DNA from: Kiritimatiellia bacterium
GTDB lineage: Bacteria > Verrucomicrobiota > Kiritimatiellia > RFP12 > UBA1067
Assembly (NCBI GenBank): GCA_016296065.1
Contig: JAEDKA010000028.1
Location: 1 to 47,584, forward strand
Direction: 5' to 3'
Length of the DNA: 47,584 bases
Positions 8,248 to 16,213 of this stretch are shown here, piece by piece (positions within the stretch are counted from its first letter, which is position 1; the number at the start of each line of letters is the position of its first letter). A program made the position numbers and the translations under genes. Under the pieces are notes generated by a model, which did not search any database, was not told where the DNA came from, and worked only from the letters and a program-made list of their open reading frames with translations.

Positions 8248-9499
8248 TATTTTTGACGAAGCCCGACGACCCGACATTCGAAACATCAAGTCCGCTCGCC
8301 GCGGCGAGGAGAATCCCGTAGTTTACAATCGGAACTCCCGCCGCCTTCGCAACGGCTATGCGCCTCAGAACTTCCCTCCGCGTGAGCATGCAGCCACCGC
8401 AATGGACGACTAGCGCAGGCCTGCCGGGCGCGGACGATTCCGGCAGGTCGAAGGAGTTGCCGGACGCGAAAACGAAGTTGAGCTTCCGGCCAGAGAGCTT
8501 CTGCACCGCCTTCGGAATCTTCACCGTGCCGATGTCGTTGCACTGCCTGTGGTGCGTGCAGCCTTCCGCCACAAGCACCGTGTCGCCGTCCTTCAGTCCG
8601 CGGACCGCATCCACTCCCGAGAGGAACTCGCCGAGATCGCCCTTCTGACGGGCGAAAAGGATGGAGAACGACGTGAGGCGGAGTCGCGTGTCCATGTCGT
8701 TGGCATGTTCAGTTTCTGACGAAGCGGCGGGACGCCGCTTCCCCCAGTCAGCGGAGAGGATTTCCTTGACCTTCGCGAAGGCCTGCGAATCGGTGACGAC
8801 GAGTGTGATTGGGCTACGCACCGACGTTCCTGACGCGGCTGGAAACCGCATCTCCTTGAGATTGACAGCATTCGATAGTTCGCCAGCGAGCTCCTCCGGC
8901 TGGCAGACCGTCGCCGTTATATGCCGGTCCAGGCAGTCGCGGATGAGCTGCACCTGCGGAAGGATAAGACGCCCCTTCGGAGCGGACTCGTCGATCGGAC
9001 ACACGCACACCACCCGGTCGCCCTTCTCGACAAGTCCGTCAAGAAGTCCCGGCACGACGTCGCCAAGCTTGACGGCCGCGATCTTCTTCTTGAGCTCTTC
9101 CACCGAGTCGCCGCGCCTGTATTCAAGGACGACGACGCTGCGGCGCTTGCACTCGTCGAGAAACGCATGGTGAAGCTTGGCAGATTCTGCGGACGCGTCG
9201 GTTTCCCCTGCGTCGACCCAGACGGCGATGTCGGCGGTCTCAAGGACGCGCAGCGTCTTCTTGACGCGCATCTCCCCGAGTTCTCCGACGTCGTCGAGTC
9301 CTGCCGTATCGGTTATGAGGCAGGGACCGAGCGGAAGGATCTCCATCGCCTTGGACACGGGATCGGTAGTCGTTCCAGGCGTATCTGAGACAATCGCGAT
9401 GTCCTGTCCGGTGAATAAGTTTACGAGAGTGGACTTCCCCGCGTTGCGGAGTCCGAAAAAAGCGACGCTGACGCGGTTAGACTTGGGCGTTGTATCCAT
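8240..9499 (-). CDS. hydF: [FeFe]-hydrogenase H-cluster maturation GTPase HydF
   Basis: This 419-residue cytoplasmic scaffold carries the 2Fe precursor made by HydE and HydG to the [FeFe]-hydrogenase. The N-terminal GTPase domain shows G1 GLRNAGKST (16-24), G2 DTPGTTTDPV and G3 DTAGLDD. The C-terminal cluster domain has the family motif CTHHRQCNDIGTVKIP and, about 50 residues later, HCGGCM, together giving the CxH...HCxxC iron-sulfur ligands. An unusual hydrophilic stretch (KRRPAASSETEHAND) lies between the dimerisation and cluster domains. Its start lies inside the end of pth (23-bp overlap) without its own ribosome site, so translation is probably coupled. No hydrogenase, hydE or hydG is in the window. 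It implies anaerobic hydrogen metabolism. Confidence 0.95.
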   Translation of the reverse strand: MDTTPKSNRVSVAFFGLRNAGKSTLVNLFTGQDIAIVSDTPGTTTDPVSKAMEILPLGPCLITDTAGLDDVGELGEMRVKKTLRVLETADIAVWVDAGETDASAESAKLHHAFLDECKRRSVVVLEYRRGDSVEELKKKIAAVKLGDVVPGLLDGLVEKGDRVVCVCPIDESAPKGRLILPQVQLIRDCLDRHITATVCQPEELAGELSNAVNLKEMRFPAASGTSVRSPITLVVTDSQAFAKVKEILSADWGKRRPAASSETEHANDMDTRLRLTSFSILFARQKGDLGEFLSGVDAVRGLKDGDTVLVAEGCTHHRQCNDIGTVKIPKAVQKLSGRKLNFVFASGNSFDLPESSAPGRPALVVHCGGCMLTRREVLRRIAVAKAAGVPIVNYGILLAAASGLDVSNVGSSGFVKNMI

Positions 9500-10049
9500 T
9501 GTAGGCGTTCATTGCCTTGTCGGGTCCGTCGCGGAGAACTGCCTCCGCGGCCTTCACGGCTTCGGCCACGACGAGGTCGATTGTCTTGCGCGTGACGGGA
9601 TCGAACTTCCCGAGGACGTGTCCGATGACATTGGCGCTGTCCTTGCCGACCCCTATCTTAAGCCGAGTGAAGGCCTGCGTGCCGAGGCGCTCGATGATGT
9701 TGCGAATCCCGTTGTGGCCTCCGCACGAGCCGGCCTTCCTTATGCGCATCTTCCCGACGGCGAGATCGATGTCGTCCTGTATGACGAGGAGATCGGCGGG
9801 GGTCGCGTTGTGGTACTTCACCACCGGCGCGACGGACTCGCCGGACAGGTTCATGAATGTCTGCGGCTTGACGAGGAGCGTCTGCTGCCCGGCGAAGGCG
9901 ACCTTCGCCATAAGGCACTTGAACTGGCGCTTCTCCTCCCAGGCGGCGCCGCACGACTCCGCAATCTTGTCGACGACTTCAAAGCCGACGGAATGCGGAG
10001 TGTTGGCGTACTGCGCGCCCGGATTTCCTAGACCAACTACGACCTTCAC
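9477..10049 (-). CDS. pth: peptidyl-tRNA hydrolase
   Basis: A 190-residue enzyme that releases peptides from dropped-off peptidyl-tRNA. The start is GTG at 10049, giving VKVVVGLGNPG; its GTGA overlaps the prs stop by 4 bp. The family residues are in place: Asn in GLGNPG, catalytic His in NTPHSVGF, KPQTFMNLSGESV, QDDIDL in place of the usual HDDLDL, and GGHNGIRNI. Length is standard (185-195). The reading frame runs open upstream to 10304 but that part is out-of-frame prs sequence. prs-pth is a common gene pair in bacteria; here hydF follows in the same operon. Confidence 0.95.
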   Translation of the reverse strand: MKVVVGLGNPGAQYANTPHSVGFEVVDKIAESCGAAWEEKRQFKCLMAKVAFAGQQTLLVKPQTFMNLSGESVAPVVKYHNATPADLLVIQDDIDLAVGKMRIRKAGSCGGHNGIRNIIERLGTQAFTRLKIGVGKDSANVIGHVLGKFDPVTRKTIDLVVAEAVKAAEAVLRDGPDKAMNAYNGYNAQV

Positions 10050-11005
10050 TCGTGGTTGAACAGATCGTTGATGGACTCGTTGTTGTGGGTGCGCCTGATC
10101 GCCTCGCCGATGAGCGGCGCGACGGAAAGCTGGGTGAGCTTGAACGGAAGCTTGGCCGGATCGAACCCTGCGCGGAGCGGAATCGTATCCGTCACGACGA
10201 GCTCGTCGAGCTGCACTTCCTTCATGAGGCGTTCGACGCCCTTCTCGGTGAGTGGAAAGTGCGAGACGAACGCATGGACGGTCTTCGCTCCGTTCTCGCG
10301 GCACATCTTCGCGGCCGCGGAAAGCGTCCCGCCCGTCGCGGTCATGTCGTCGATCATGATGACGTCGTGTCCCTTGACATCGCCGACGACGGAGAACGCG
10401 TCGACAGTGTCACCGCCTGTGCGCTGCTTGGCGACGATGGCGAGTCCGCACTTCAGCTTGCGGCTGTAGCCGTACGCCGACTTCGCCCCGCCTGTGTCGG
10501 GAGCGACGACGATGGGGCTCGCCCAGTGCTGGTCGCGGATGTACTTGAGGATCACGGGCTCGGCCTTGAGGTGGTCGAGGGGAATGTCAAAGAAGCCCTG
10601 TATCTGATTCGCGTGGAGGTCCATCGCTATCACGCGGTCCGCCCCAGCCTTCTGGAGCAGGTTCGCGATGAGGCGCGCGGTGATCGGCACGCGCGGCTGG
10701 TCCTTGCGGTCCTGACGGGCGTAGCCGTAGTAGGGAAGAACGGCCGTGATGCGTCCGGCACTGCCGCGCTTGAGCGCGTCCATGATAATGAACAGCTCCA
10801 TGTACGCGTTGTTCGGCTCGGGCGAGCCGGACTGGATGACGAAGACATCCTTGCCGCGGACCGGATCGATCACCTGGCAGAAGGTCTCCCCGTCGGGGAA
10901 GTGCTTGATGTCTATCTTGTTCAGCGGGCGGCCGAGATAGTTGGCCACCTTCTCGGCAAGCGCGAGGTTCGCCGTGCCGGAAAACACCATGAAGTCATCG
11001 TTCAT
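10046..11005 (-). CDS. prs: ribose-phosphate pyrophosphokinase (PRPP synthetase)
   Basis: This 319-residue enzyme makes PRPP from ribose 5-phosphate and ATP for nucleotide, His and Trp synthesis. Visible motifs are FPDGETFCQV, YYGYARQDRKDQPRVPITARL, DLHANQIQGFFDIPLDHL and the PRPP loop VIMIDDMTATGGTL. A GTG 18 nt upstream could extend the frame by six residues, but that segment is the ribosome site itself (AAAGGA, 9 nt before the ATG at 11005), so ATG is preferred. It is the first gene of the prs-pth-hydF operon and is driven by the extended -10 at 11035-11043. Confidence 0.96.
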   Translation of the reverse strand: MNDDFMVFSGTANLALAEKVANYLGRPLNKIDIKHFPDGETFCQVIDPVRGKDVFVIQSGSPEPNNAYMELFIIMDALKRGSAGRITAVLPYYGYARQDRKDQPRVPITARLIANLLQKAGADRVIAMDLHANQIQGFFDIPLDHLKAEPVILKYIRDQHWASPIVVAPDTGGAKSAYGYSRKLKCGLAIVAKQRTGGDTVDAFSVVGDVKGHDVIMIDDMTATGGTLSAAAKMCRENGAKTVHAFVSHFPLTEKGVERLMKEVQLDELVVTDTIPLRAGFDPAKLPFKLTQLSVAPLIGEAIRRTHNNESINDLFNHE

Positions 11006-11034
11006 TGCTGGATATCCTTTCACAAGTGCCGTAT

Positions 11035-11043
11035 ATTATACCA
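11035..11043 (-). promoter_or_regulatory. extended -10 promoter of prs-pth-hydF
   Basis: TGGTATAAT preceded by TTT and followed by ATAC. The same TTTTGGTATAATAT string occurs before thrS and the MacB-type ATPase. Its upstream T run is also the tail of the speE terminator. Confidence 0.75.
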
Positions 11044-11076
11044 AAACGGCGGGAATCGTGCTTGACCGATTCCGCC
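11041..11076 (-). terminator. rho-independent terminator of speE, fused to the prs promoter
   Basis: On the minus strand GGCGGAATCG pairs with CGATTCCCGCC (one bulged C, 8-nt loop; 11048-11076), followed by GTTTTGG. The T tract is also the upstream part of the prs extended -10. Confidence 0.7.
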
Positions 11077-11089
11077 AGGGCGATCGGCG

Positions 11090-11953
11090 TCAGCGCGTCT
11101 CCTCCTCCTTGAGGATGTCGAGCACGTAGTTCGGCAGCGCGAACGCGCCGCGGTGGAGCGCCGTGTTGTAGTAGCGCGTCGTGATGCGCAGCTTGTTCCA
11201 GCGCGCCTCGTCGAGGTTCCCGATGGGGTTGTACTTCTTCGACGCAAAGCCGAACAGCCAGTGCCCCGAGGGATAGCTCGGGATATGCGCCTGGTAGACG
11301 GTCGAGACCGGGAACTCCACCGCGATGTGGCGGTGCGCGTCGCGCACGGACTTCTGGTGCGCGGCGTAGAACGGGCTCTCATGCTGGTTAATGAGTATTC
11401 CGTCGCTCCTAAGCGCCTTGTAGCACGTTCCGTAGAACTCGCGCGTGAAAAGCCCCTCGGCGGGTCCGTACGGATCTGGCGAATCAACAATGATGAGATC
11501 GTACTCATCCTTCTGCCCGCGAACGTACCTGAGTCCCTCCTCGAACCACACCTTTACGCGCTTGTCCTTCAGCTTGCACGACGTGAACGGGAGGAACTTC
11601 TTCGCGAGAAGAACGACATCCTTGTCAACTTCGACGAGATCGATGGACTCGATCGAGCGGTACTTCGTGAGCTCGCGAACAGTTCCGCCGTCGCCTCCGC
11701 CGATCACGAGGACGTTCCTGACGCGCGGATGCACCGCCATCGGAACGTGTGCGAGCATCTCGTGGTAGATGAACTCGTCCTTCTCGGTGATCATGAGGCC
11801 CCCGTCAAGGACGAGCACCCTTCCGTACGCCGGGGTGTCGAGAATGTCAATCTGCTGAACGGCGCTCTTCTTCGAGGCGATCTGCTCAATTGTCTTCATC
11901 GAGAAGCGCACGTCGCGCGTGTGTTCGTCAGTATACCAGAGTTCAGTCTGCAT
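11090..11953 (-). CDS. speE: spermidine synthase (polyamine aminopropyltransferase)
   Basis: A 287-residue cytosolic enzyme that transfers aminopropyl from decarboxylated S-adenosylmethionine to putrescine or a related amine. The chain starts in the family-typical way (MQTELWYTDEHTRDVRFSMK). It contains the nucleotide-binding loop LVIGGGDGGTVRE and the active-site segment IIVDSPDPYGPAEGLF, with the catalytic Asp in DSPDP. It follows speA after 43 bp with no obvious terminator, so the two are likely co-transcribed. No strong ribosome site is visible. The usual partner enzymes (SAM decarboxylase, agmatinase) are not in the window. Confidence 0.94.
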   Translation of the reverse strand: MQTELWYTDEHTRDVRFSMKTIEQIASKKSAVQQIDILDTPAYGRVLVLDGGLMITEKDEFIYHEMLAHVPMAVHPRVRNVLVIGGGDGGTVRELTKYRSIESIDLVEVDKDVVLLAKKFLPFTSCKLKDKRVKVWFEEGLRYVRGQKDEYDLIIVDSPDPYGPAEGLFTREFYGTCYKALRSDGILINQHESPFYAAHQKSVRDAHRHIAVEFPVSTVYQAHIPSYPSGHWLFGFASKKYNPIGNLDEARWNKLRITTRYYNTALHRGAFALPNYVLDILKEEETR

Positions 11954-11996
11954 GGGATGAAAGTTCTACTGTTTGACTATTCTGATTTTCAGCCGA

Positions 11997-13478
11997 CTAC
12001 ATCAGCACGTTGATGTAGTTCAGGTCCATATCCTCGGTACCGGTCATGAAGCATCCCTTCTCTTTGGCGTAGAGGATGTGCGCGAGGACGTCGGGCGTGA
12101 TGCGCTCGCCCGGGGCCACGATCGGGATGCCGGGCGGATAGCTCATCACGAACTCGCCCGCGACGAGCCCTGTGGAGTCCTTCATCGCGACGCGGCGCTT
12201 CTTCGCATAGAACGCCTCCTGCGGCGGCATCACGATAACCGGGTCGATGTATTCGTGGTCGAAGAGTCCGATGGGGCTCTTCTCGCGCTGGCGCTTGATC
12301 TCCTCGAGCGCGGAGATGAGGCGCTCGATGTCCATCATGCGGTCGCCGTTCGAGATGATGGCGAGCAGATTGCCGATGTCGCCGAACTCGATCTGGATGC
12401 CGTAGTCGTCGCGGAGATGGTCGTAGACCTCGATGCCGGCGAGGCCGATGTCGCGCGTATGCACCGACAGCTTCGTGCGGTCGAACGCGAAAACCGTGTC
12501 TCCGTCGACAAGCTCGGGGCCGAACGCGTAGTACCCGCCAAGGGCGTTTATCTCCTCGCGCGCGTAGTCCGCGAAGTCCATCGTCTTCTGGTACATCGAC
12601 CGCCCCTTGAAGTAGAGGTTCCTGCGGGCGATGTCGAGCGAAGAGAGCAGCAGGTACGACGCGGATGTGGACTGCGTAAGCGTGATTACCTGCCGGACGT
12701 AGTCTGGGTTCACCGGCCTGCGCGTGAGCAGCACAGAGCTCTGCGTGAGCGAACCGCCGGTCTTGTGTATCGACGCCGCGGCCATGTCGCATCCGGCAGC
12801 CATTGCGGAGACGGGAAGCTCCTCGTGGAAGTAGAAGTGCGTGCCGTGCGCTTCGTCCGCAAGGACGCGCATCCCCGCCGCGTGCGCGATCTTCACGATC
12901 TCGCAGAGGTTGGAGCAGATGCCGTAGTACGTCGGGTTGTTGACGAGGATCGCCTTTGCGTTCGGATGCTCCGCAATCGTCTTCTTGACGTCCTCGACGC
13001 TCATGCCAAGCGGAATGCCTAGCCGCTTGTTGATGCCGGGGTTGATGTACACCGGTATCGCGCCGCAGACGACTAGCGCGTTGATGGCGCTCCTGTGGAC
13101 GTTTCTCGGAAGTATAATCTCGTCGCCGGCGGAGCACGTCGCCATTATCATCGCCTGCACGGCGGACGTCGTGCCGTTCACCATGAAGAACGCGTCGTCC
13201 GCGCCGAACGCCTCGGCGGCGAGCTGCTGCGCCTCCTTGATGACGGAGACGGGATGCCCCAGGTTGTCGAGCGGCTTCATCGAGTTGACGTCCATCGCGA
13301 GCGCCCGCTCGCCGAGGTACTCGGTGAGCTCGGGATTGCCGCGGCCGCTCTTGTGCGCGGGCACGTCGAAGTGCGCAAGCCTGTTTATGCGCTGGCGGTC
13401 AAGCGCGTCCGCGAGAGGCGTCTCGCGCTGCCTCGCCCTTGCCGGATCTCCCGCTGACGCAGGTACGATTCTTGCCAT
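11997..13478 (-). CDS. speA: PLP-dependent Orn/Lys/Arg decarboxylase, SpeA-like
   Basis: A 493-residue fold-type I PLP decarboxylase of the short Bacillus SpeA/YaaO kind. Motifs are HFDVPAHKSGRGNPE at the start, FMVNGTTSAVQAMIM, VLADEAHGTHFYFH and the PLP lysine in SIHKTGGSLTQSS; the C-terminal domain contains MSYPPGIPIVAPGE. It probably makes agmatine from arginine, feeding polyamine synthesis with the adjacent spermidine synthase; lysine or ornithine as substrate cannot be excluded. The start has a GGGTGGA ribosome site. It ends in TAG, which shows that TAG is a working stop codon in this genome. Confidence 0.92.
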   Translation of the reverse strand: MARIVPASAGDPARARQRETPLADALDRQRINRLAHFDVPAHKSGRGNPELTEYLGERALAMDVNSMKPLDNLGHPVSVIKEAQQLAAEAFGADDAFFMVNGTTSAVQAMIMATCSAGDEIILPRNVHRSAINALVVCGAIPVYINPGINKRLGIPLGMSVEDVKKTIAEHPNAKAILVNNPTYYGICSNLCEIVKIAHAAGMRVLADEAHGTHFYFHEELPVSAMAAGCDMAAASIHKTGGSLTQSSVLLTRRPVNPDYVRQVITLTQSTSASYLLLSSLDIARRNLYFKGRSMYQKTMDFADYAREEINALGGYYAFGPELVDGDTVFAFDRTKLSVHTRDIGLAGIEVYDHLRDDYGIQIEFGDIGNLLAIISNGDRMMDIERLISALEEIKRQREKSPIGLFDHEYIDPVIVMPPQEAFYAKKRRVAMKDSTGLVAGEFVMSYPPGIPIVAPGERITPDVLAHILYAKEKGCFMTGTEDMDLNYINVLM

Positions 13479-13506
13479 TTAATTCCACCCCCGTGTGTAT
13501 TTGAAA

Positions 13507-14862
13507 TCAGAACTTCAGCTCGACCTGCCAGCGCAGGAAGTAGGCGGGCTTGTCGGTGTCGTAGTAGTCACCGGGGTTGAACACCTCGCCGATGACGTGC
13601 CCGTACATCTCGAAACTCTCGCCCTTCTCCTTGTCCGGAGTCCAGATCGGGAACGCATAGAGCGCACGAGTGAAGAGGCCCTTGAAGCGTCCGTTCCCGC
13701 CGCCGATTCCGTCGCGCTCCGCCGCGAAGACGGGTCCGCAGGAGAACACAAGCTTGTGGCGCGGCTTGAGCTCGACGCCGGCCGAAAGCTTGAGGTAGTG
13801 CTGGTTCGACCACCAGCCCACGCCGTTGTGCGAGCCGTAGAGGTACATCTCCGACTCGATCGCGTCGCGTCCCCACATCGGGTCCCACTTCCCGCTCATA
13901 TAGCGGTAGTCTATGCCCAGGAGGGGCTTCCAGCCCTCCCGCGCGCTCTTCCAGCTGACGCCCGCGAACGCGCTCCATTCGCCGCACCTCTGGTACATCA
14001 CGTCGAAGTCGGAGCTTATCGTCTCCGAAAGCTTCGGCTGCACGCGCGCCCCGAGGAGGTCGGTGCGGCGCGAGGTCTGCGGCAGCTGCTTCTCGCGGAG
14101 GCGCTTCGTGATCGCGAAGACCTGGTAGTTAAGCCACTCCACCGGGGTCTGTCCCCAGACGACGCCCGCGCCCCAGTCGTCCTGGTTGCCGGATCCGTCT
14201 GGGAAACGCGAGGCGAGCGACGAGAGGCGGTGGCGGTCGTCGCCGATGCGGAAGTCGCTAGCGGAGTCGAAGTTGTAGAGTCCGAAGAAGTCGAGCGTCG
14301 ACGTCTCGGTGACATGGAGCCTAACGGACGCCATGTCGGTGTAGAGCGTGCGAGATCCGTCGCCCGGAGTGCCGTCGACGAGGATGCGCCCGAGCCCGCA
14401 GAGTCCGTACAGGTTCTGCCGGCCGACCTTGAGGTCGAGGAATCCGTCGAAAACGCCCTTGCCCTCGAGATAGAGGTTGTCGAGTATCACCTCGCCCGGC
14501 CACGAAGTCGCGCGGTTGGCGGGGCGGCTGTTCCAGCGGAACTCATCGGCGAGGCGGCCGTACAGCGTCCAAGTCCCGGCCTCGCCAGCGTCGCCCTTCA
14601 GCTCCGCCCAGACGCGCGGGCGGAAGCGGATGTGGTTGCGGTAGCCCGACTCGTTGAAGCGGAACGCGCGGAATCCACCGTAGGGAAGACCCGGGACGTG
14701 GTCCATGATCTCCTGGCGGATCCGCAGGTCGGCGCCTGCGTCGAACTTGATCGCCGGCGCCTCGTCCGTCTCGGCCTTGGCGTACTCCGCCTCTGCCGCA
14801 TGCGCGCAGAACGCGCAGAACGAAGCAACGACGACTCCGACCCCCCGGACAGCGTCTTTCAT
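13507..14862 (-). CDS. outer-membrane beta-barrel, alginate-export-like
   Basis: A 451-residue exported protein with a signal peptide ending near residue 22 (CAFCAHA). The mature part begins with PAIKFDAGADLRIRQEIMDH and continues in alternating strands such as GRLADEFRWNSRP and LDNLYLEGKGVFDGFLDLKVGRQNLYG, typical of the AlgE/alginate-export porin domain. It ends in LRWQVELKF with the terminal Phe. It should sit in the outer membrane, probably passing an anionic saccharide or another small solute; the substrate is unproven. A strong AGGAGA ribosome site precedes the ATG. It lies 46 bp after the lipoprotein gene and 28 bp before speA, so it may share their transcript. Confidence 0.82.
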   Translation of the reverse strand: MKDAVRGVGVVVASFCAFCAHAAEAEYAKAETDEAPAIKFDAGADLRIRQEIMDHVPGLPYGGFRAFRFNESGYRNHIRFRPRVWAELKGDAGEAGTWTLYGRLADEFRWNSRPANRATSWPGEVILDNLYLEGKGVFDGFLDLKVGRQNLYGLCGLGRILVDGTPGDGSRTLYTDMASVRLHVTETSTLDFFGLYNFDSASDFRIGDDRHRLSSLASRFPDGSGNQDDWGAGVVWGQTPVEWLNYQVFAITKRLREKQLPQTSRRTDLLGARVQPKLSETISSDFDVMYQRCGEWSAFAGVSWKSAREGWKPLLGIDYRYMSGKWDPMWGRDAIESEMYLYGSHNGVGWWSNQHYLKLSAGVELKPRHKLVFSCGPVFAAERDGIGGGNGRFKGLFTRALYAFPIWTPDKEKGESFEMYGHVIGEVFNPGDYYDTDKPAYFLRWQVELKF

Positions 14863-14908
14863 TGTCTTTCTCCTGGTGTGTTTCTACTGTGAAACGTCAA
14901 AACCGCAA

Positions 14909-16099
14909 TCAGAACTTCGGCGGCTGCGGACGCGGCGGGATCTCGAACCCCGGAAGTGTCTTCTCGACGCAGAGCTCGCGCCACTCGACCGGCGGCCTGC
15001 GCGGAGCGGGCGGCTCGCCTTCGGCCTCCGTCCCGGACTTTTCCGCTCCGTCGTCCGCAAGCGCGGAGGCGGGCGGGAACGCCATGTCGAGACGGACGTC
15101 GTAGAGCTCGTTCGAGGAGACGACCGACCACATCGTGTATCCGGACTGCGCCTCGTGCATCTCGCGCTCGCCAGCGAACTCAACGCCTGCCGCCTTGGCG
15201 AGCGCGTCGAGCTTCTCCTGCCAGAAGGCCTCGCGGTCCGCGATCTCTCCCGAGTCGCACGCGCCGAGGCGGCGGTGCACTGTGCGCCCGTCGTCGGATT
15301 CGACCGGCTTCACTTCCTCGCCGAAAAGCCCGATGCCCTTCTCCGCGCGCATCTTCTCGATGGCGGCGTGGTTCCCGGCGACGGCCTTCGCCTTCGCATC
15401 CTTCCACGCCCTCACCGCTTTGCGGTACTTGTACTCGGCGAGGCGCTCGACCTGCGCCTCCTGCGGCTCCCACTGTCCGCATCCGGTGCGGTTTTTGTCC
15501 TGGATGTCGAGCATGCACGACCACTTCCCGTCCGGACGCTGCCCGACGACGCACATCACCCTGAGGCGCAGGTACTCCGCGACCCAGCACTTGTCGAAGT
15601 CGTAGAACTTCTTCGGGGCGAACTTCTCGCCGACAACCTTCTTAAGGTCGGCAAGCGCCGCGAGCGCGGACGCCTCGTCGCCGTAGTAGGAGGAGAAGTA
15701 CGTCTCGCTCGTCTCCCAGATCTTCTTGTCCTCGTTGAAGTGCGAGATGAAGCCGTTGACGCCCTTCTTGCCGAAGTTCTCGGCGTCCTTAGTCCATGTC
15801 ACGAACCACGGCTCGTCGGCCCACTTGGAATAGCCCTCCGGAATCTCCGCAAGCTCATCGCTCGGAGTGATCACGCCCGCGGCGGCGACAAGGGCCTTCT
15901 CCTCCTCGCTCATCGGATACTCCTCGCAGACGGACAGCACGCGCGACGGGACCCAGTTGGTGACGGCCGGAGAGGTCGTGAAGAACGACTTGTCGTCGTC
16001 TGTAAGGTCCGCACCCTTGTAGCCGAACCTCTCGGCCTCGCTCTTGATGCACCCGGACAGAATTGCCGCGGCAGCGGCAACCATGAGCAGCTTTTTCAT
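14909..16099 (-). CDS. lipoprotein of unknown function
   Basis: The protein has 396 residues. The start at 16099 gives a clean lipoprotein signal, MKKLLMVAAAAAILSGC, with lipobox LSGC and Cys17 as the lipidated residue. The open frame extends 30 residues further upstream but that part has no signal features. The mature protein is soluble, rich in Trp, Lys and Glu, contains several Cys (CEEYPM, CWVAEYLRLRVMCVV, TGCGQWEP) and ends in a Pro-rich tail. I recognise no family. It is probably anchored on a membrane facing the periplasm. A possible promoter is at 16168-16196, and the gene follows the ABC exporter genes by 114 bp. Confidence 0.8.
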   Translation of the reverse strand: MKKLLMVAAAAAILSGCIKSEAERFGYKGADLTDDDKSFFTTSPAVTNWVPSRVLSVCEEYPMSEEEKALVAAAGVITPSDELAEIPEGYSKWADEPWFVTWTKDAENFGKKGVNGFISHFNEDKKIWETSETYFSSYYGDEASALAALADLKKVVGEKFAPKKFYDFDKCWVAEYLRLRVMCVVGQRPDGKWSCMLDIQDKNRTGCGQWEPQEAQVERLAEYKYRKAVRAWKDAKAKAVAGNHAAIEKMRAEKGIGLFGEEVKPVESDDGRTVHRRLGACDSGEIADREAFWQEKLDALAKAAGVEFAGEREMHEAQSGYTMWSVVSSNELYDVRLDMAFPPASALADDGAEKSGTEAEGEPPAPRRPPVEWRELCVEKTLPGFEIPPRPQPPKF

Positions 16100-16167
16100 T
16101 TTCTCAACATTCCCTGTTTGTTGCAATCGGACCGTTTCTGCAGTCCTTCTCCATTTTTGAGACGAAA

Positions 16168-16196
16168 ATTTTCTCATATGTGCCCCCAAAATGCAA
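16168..16196 (-). promoter_or_regulatory. possible promoter of the lipoprotein gene
   Basis: TTGCAT (16191-16196), a 17-nt spacer ending in TGA, and GAAAAT (16168-16173). The predicted leader is about 60 nt. The -10 is poor, so this is tentative. Confidence 0.4.
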
Positions 16197-16213
16197 GCGG
16201 AAATTTGACGAGT

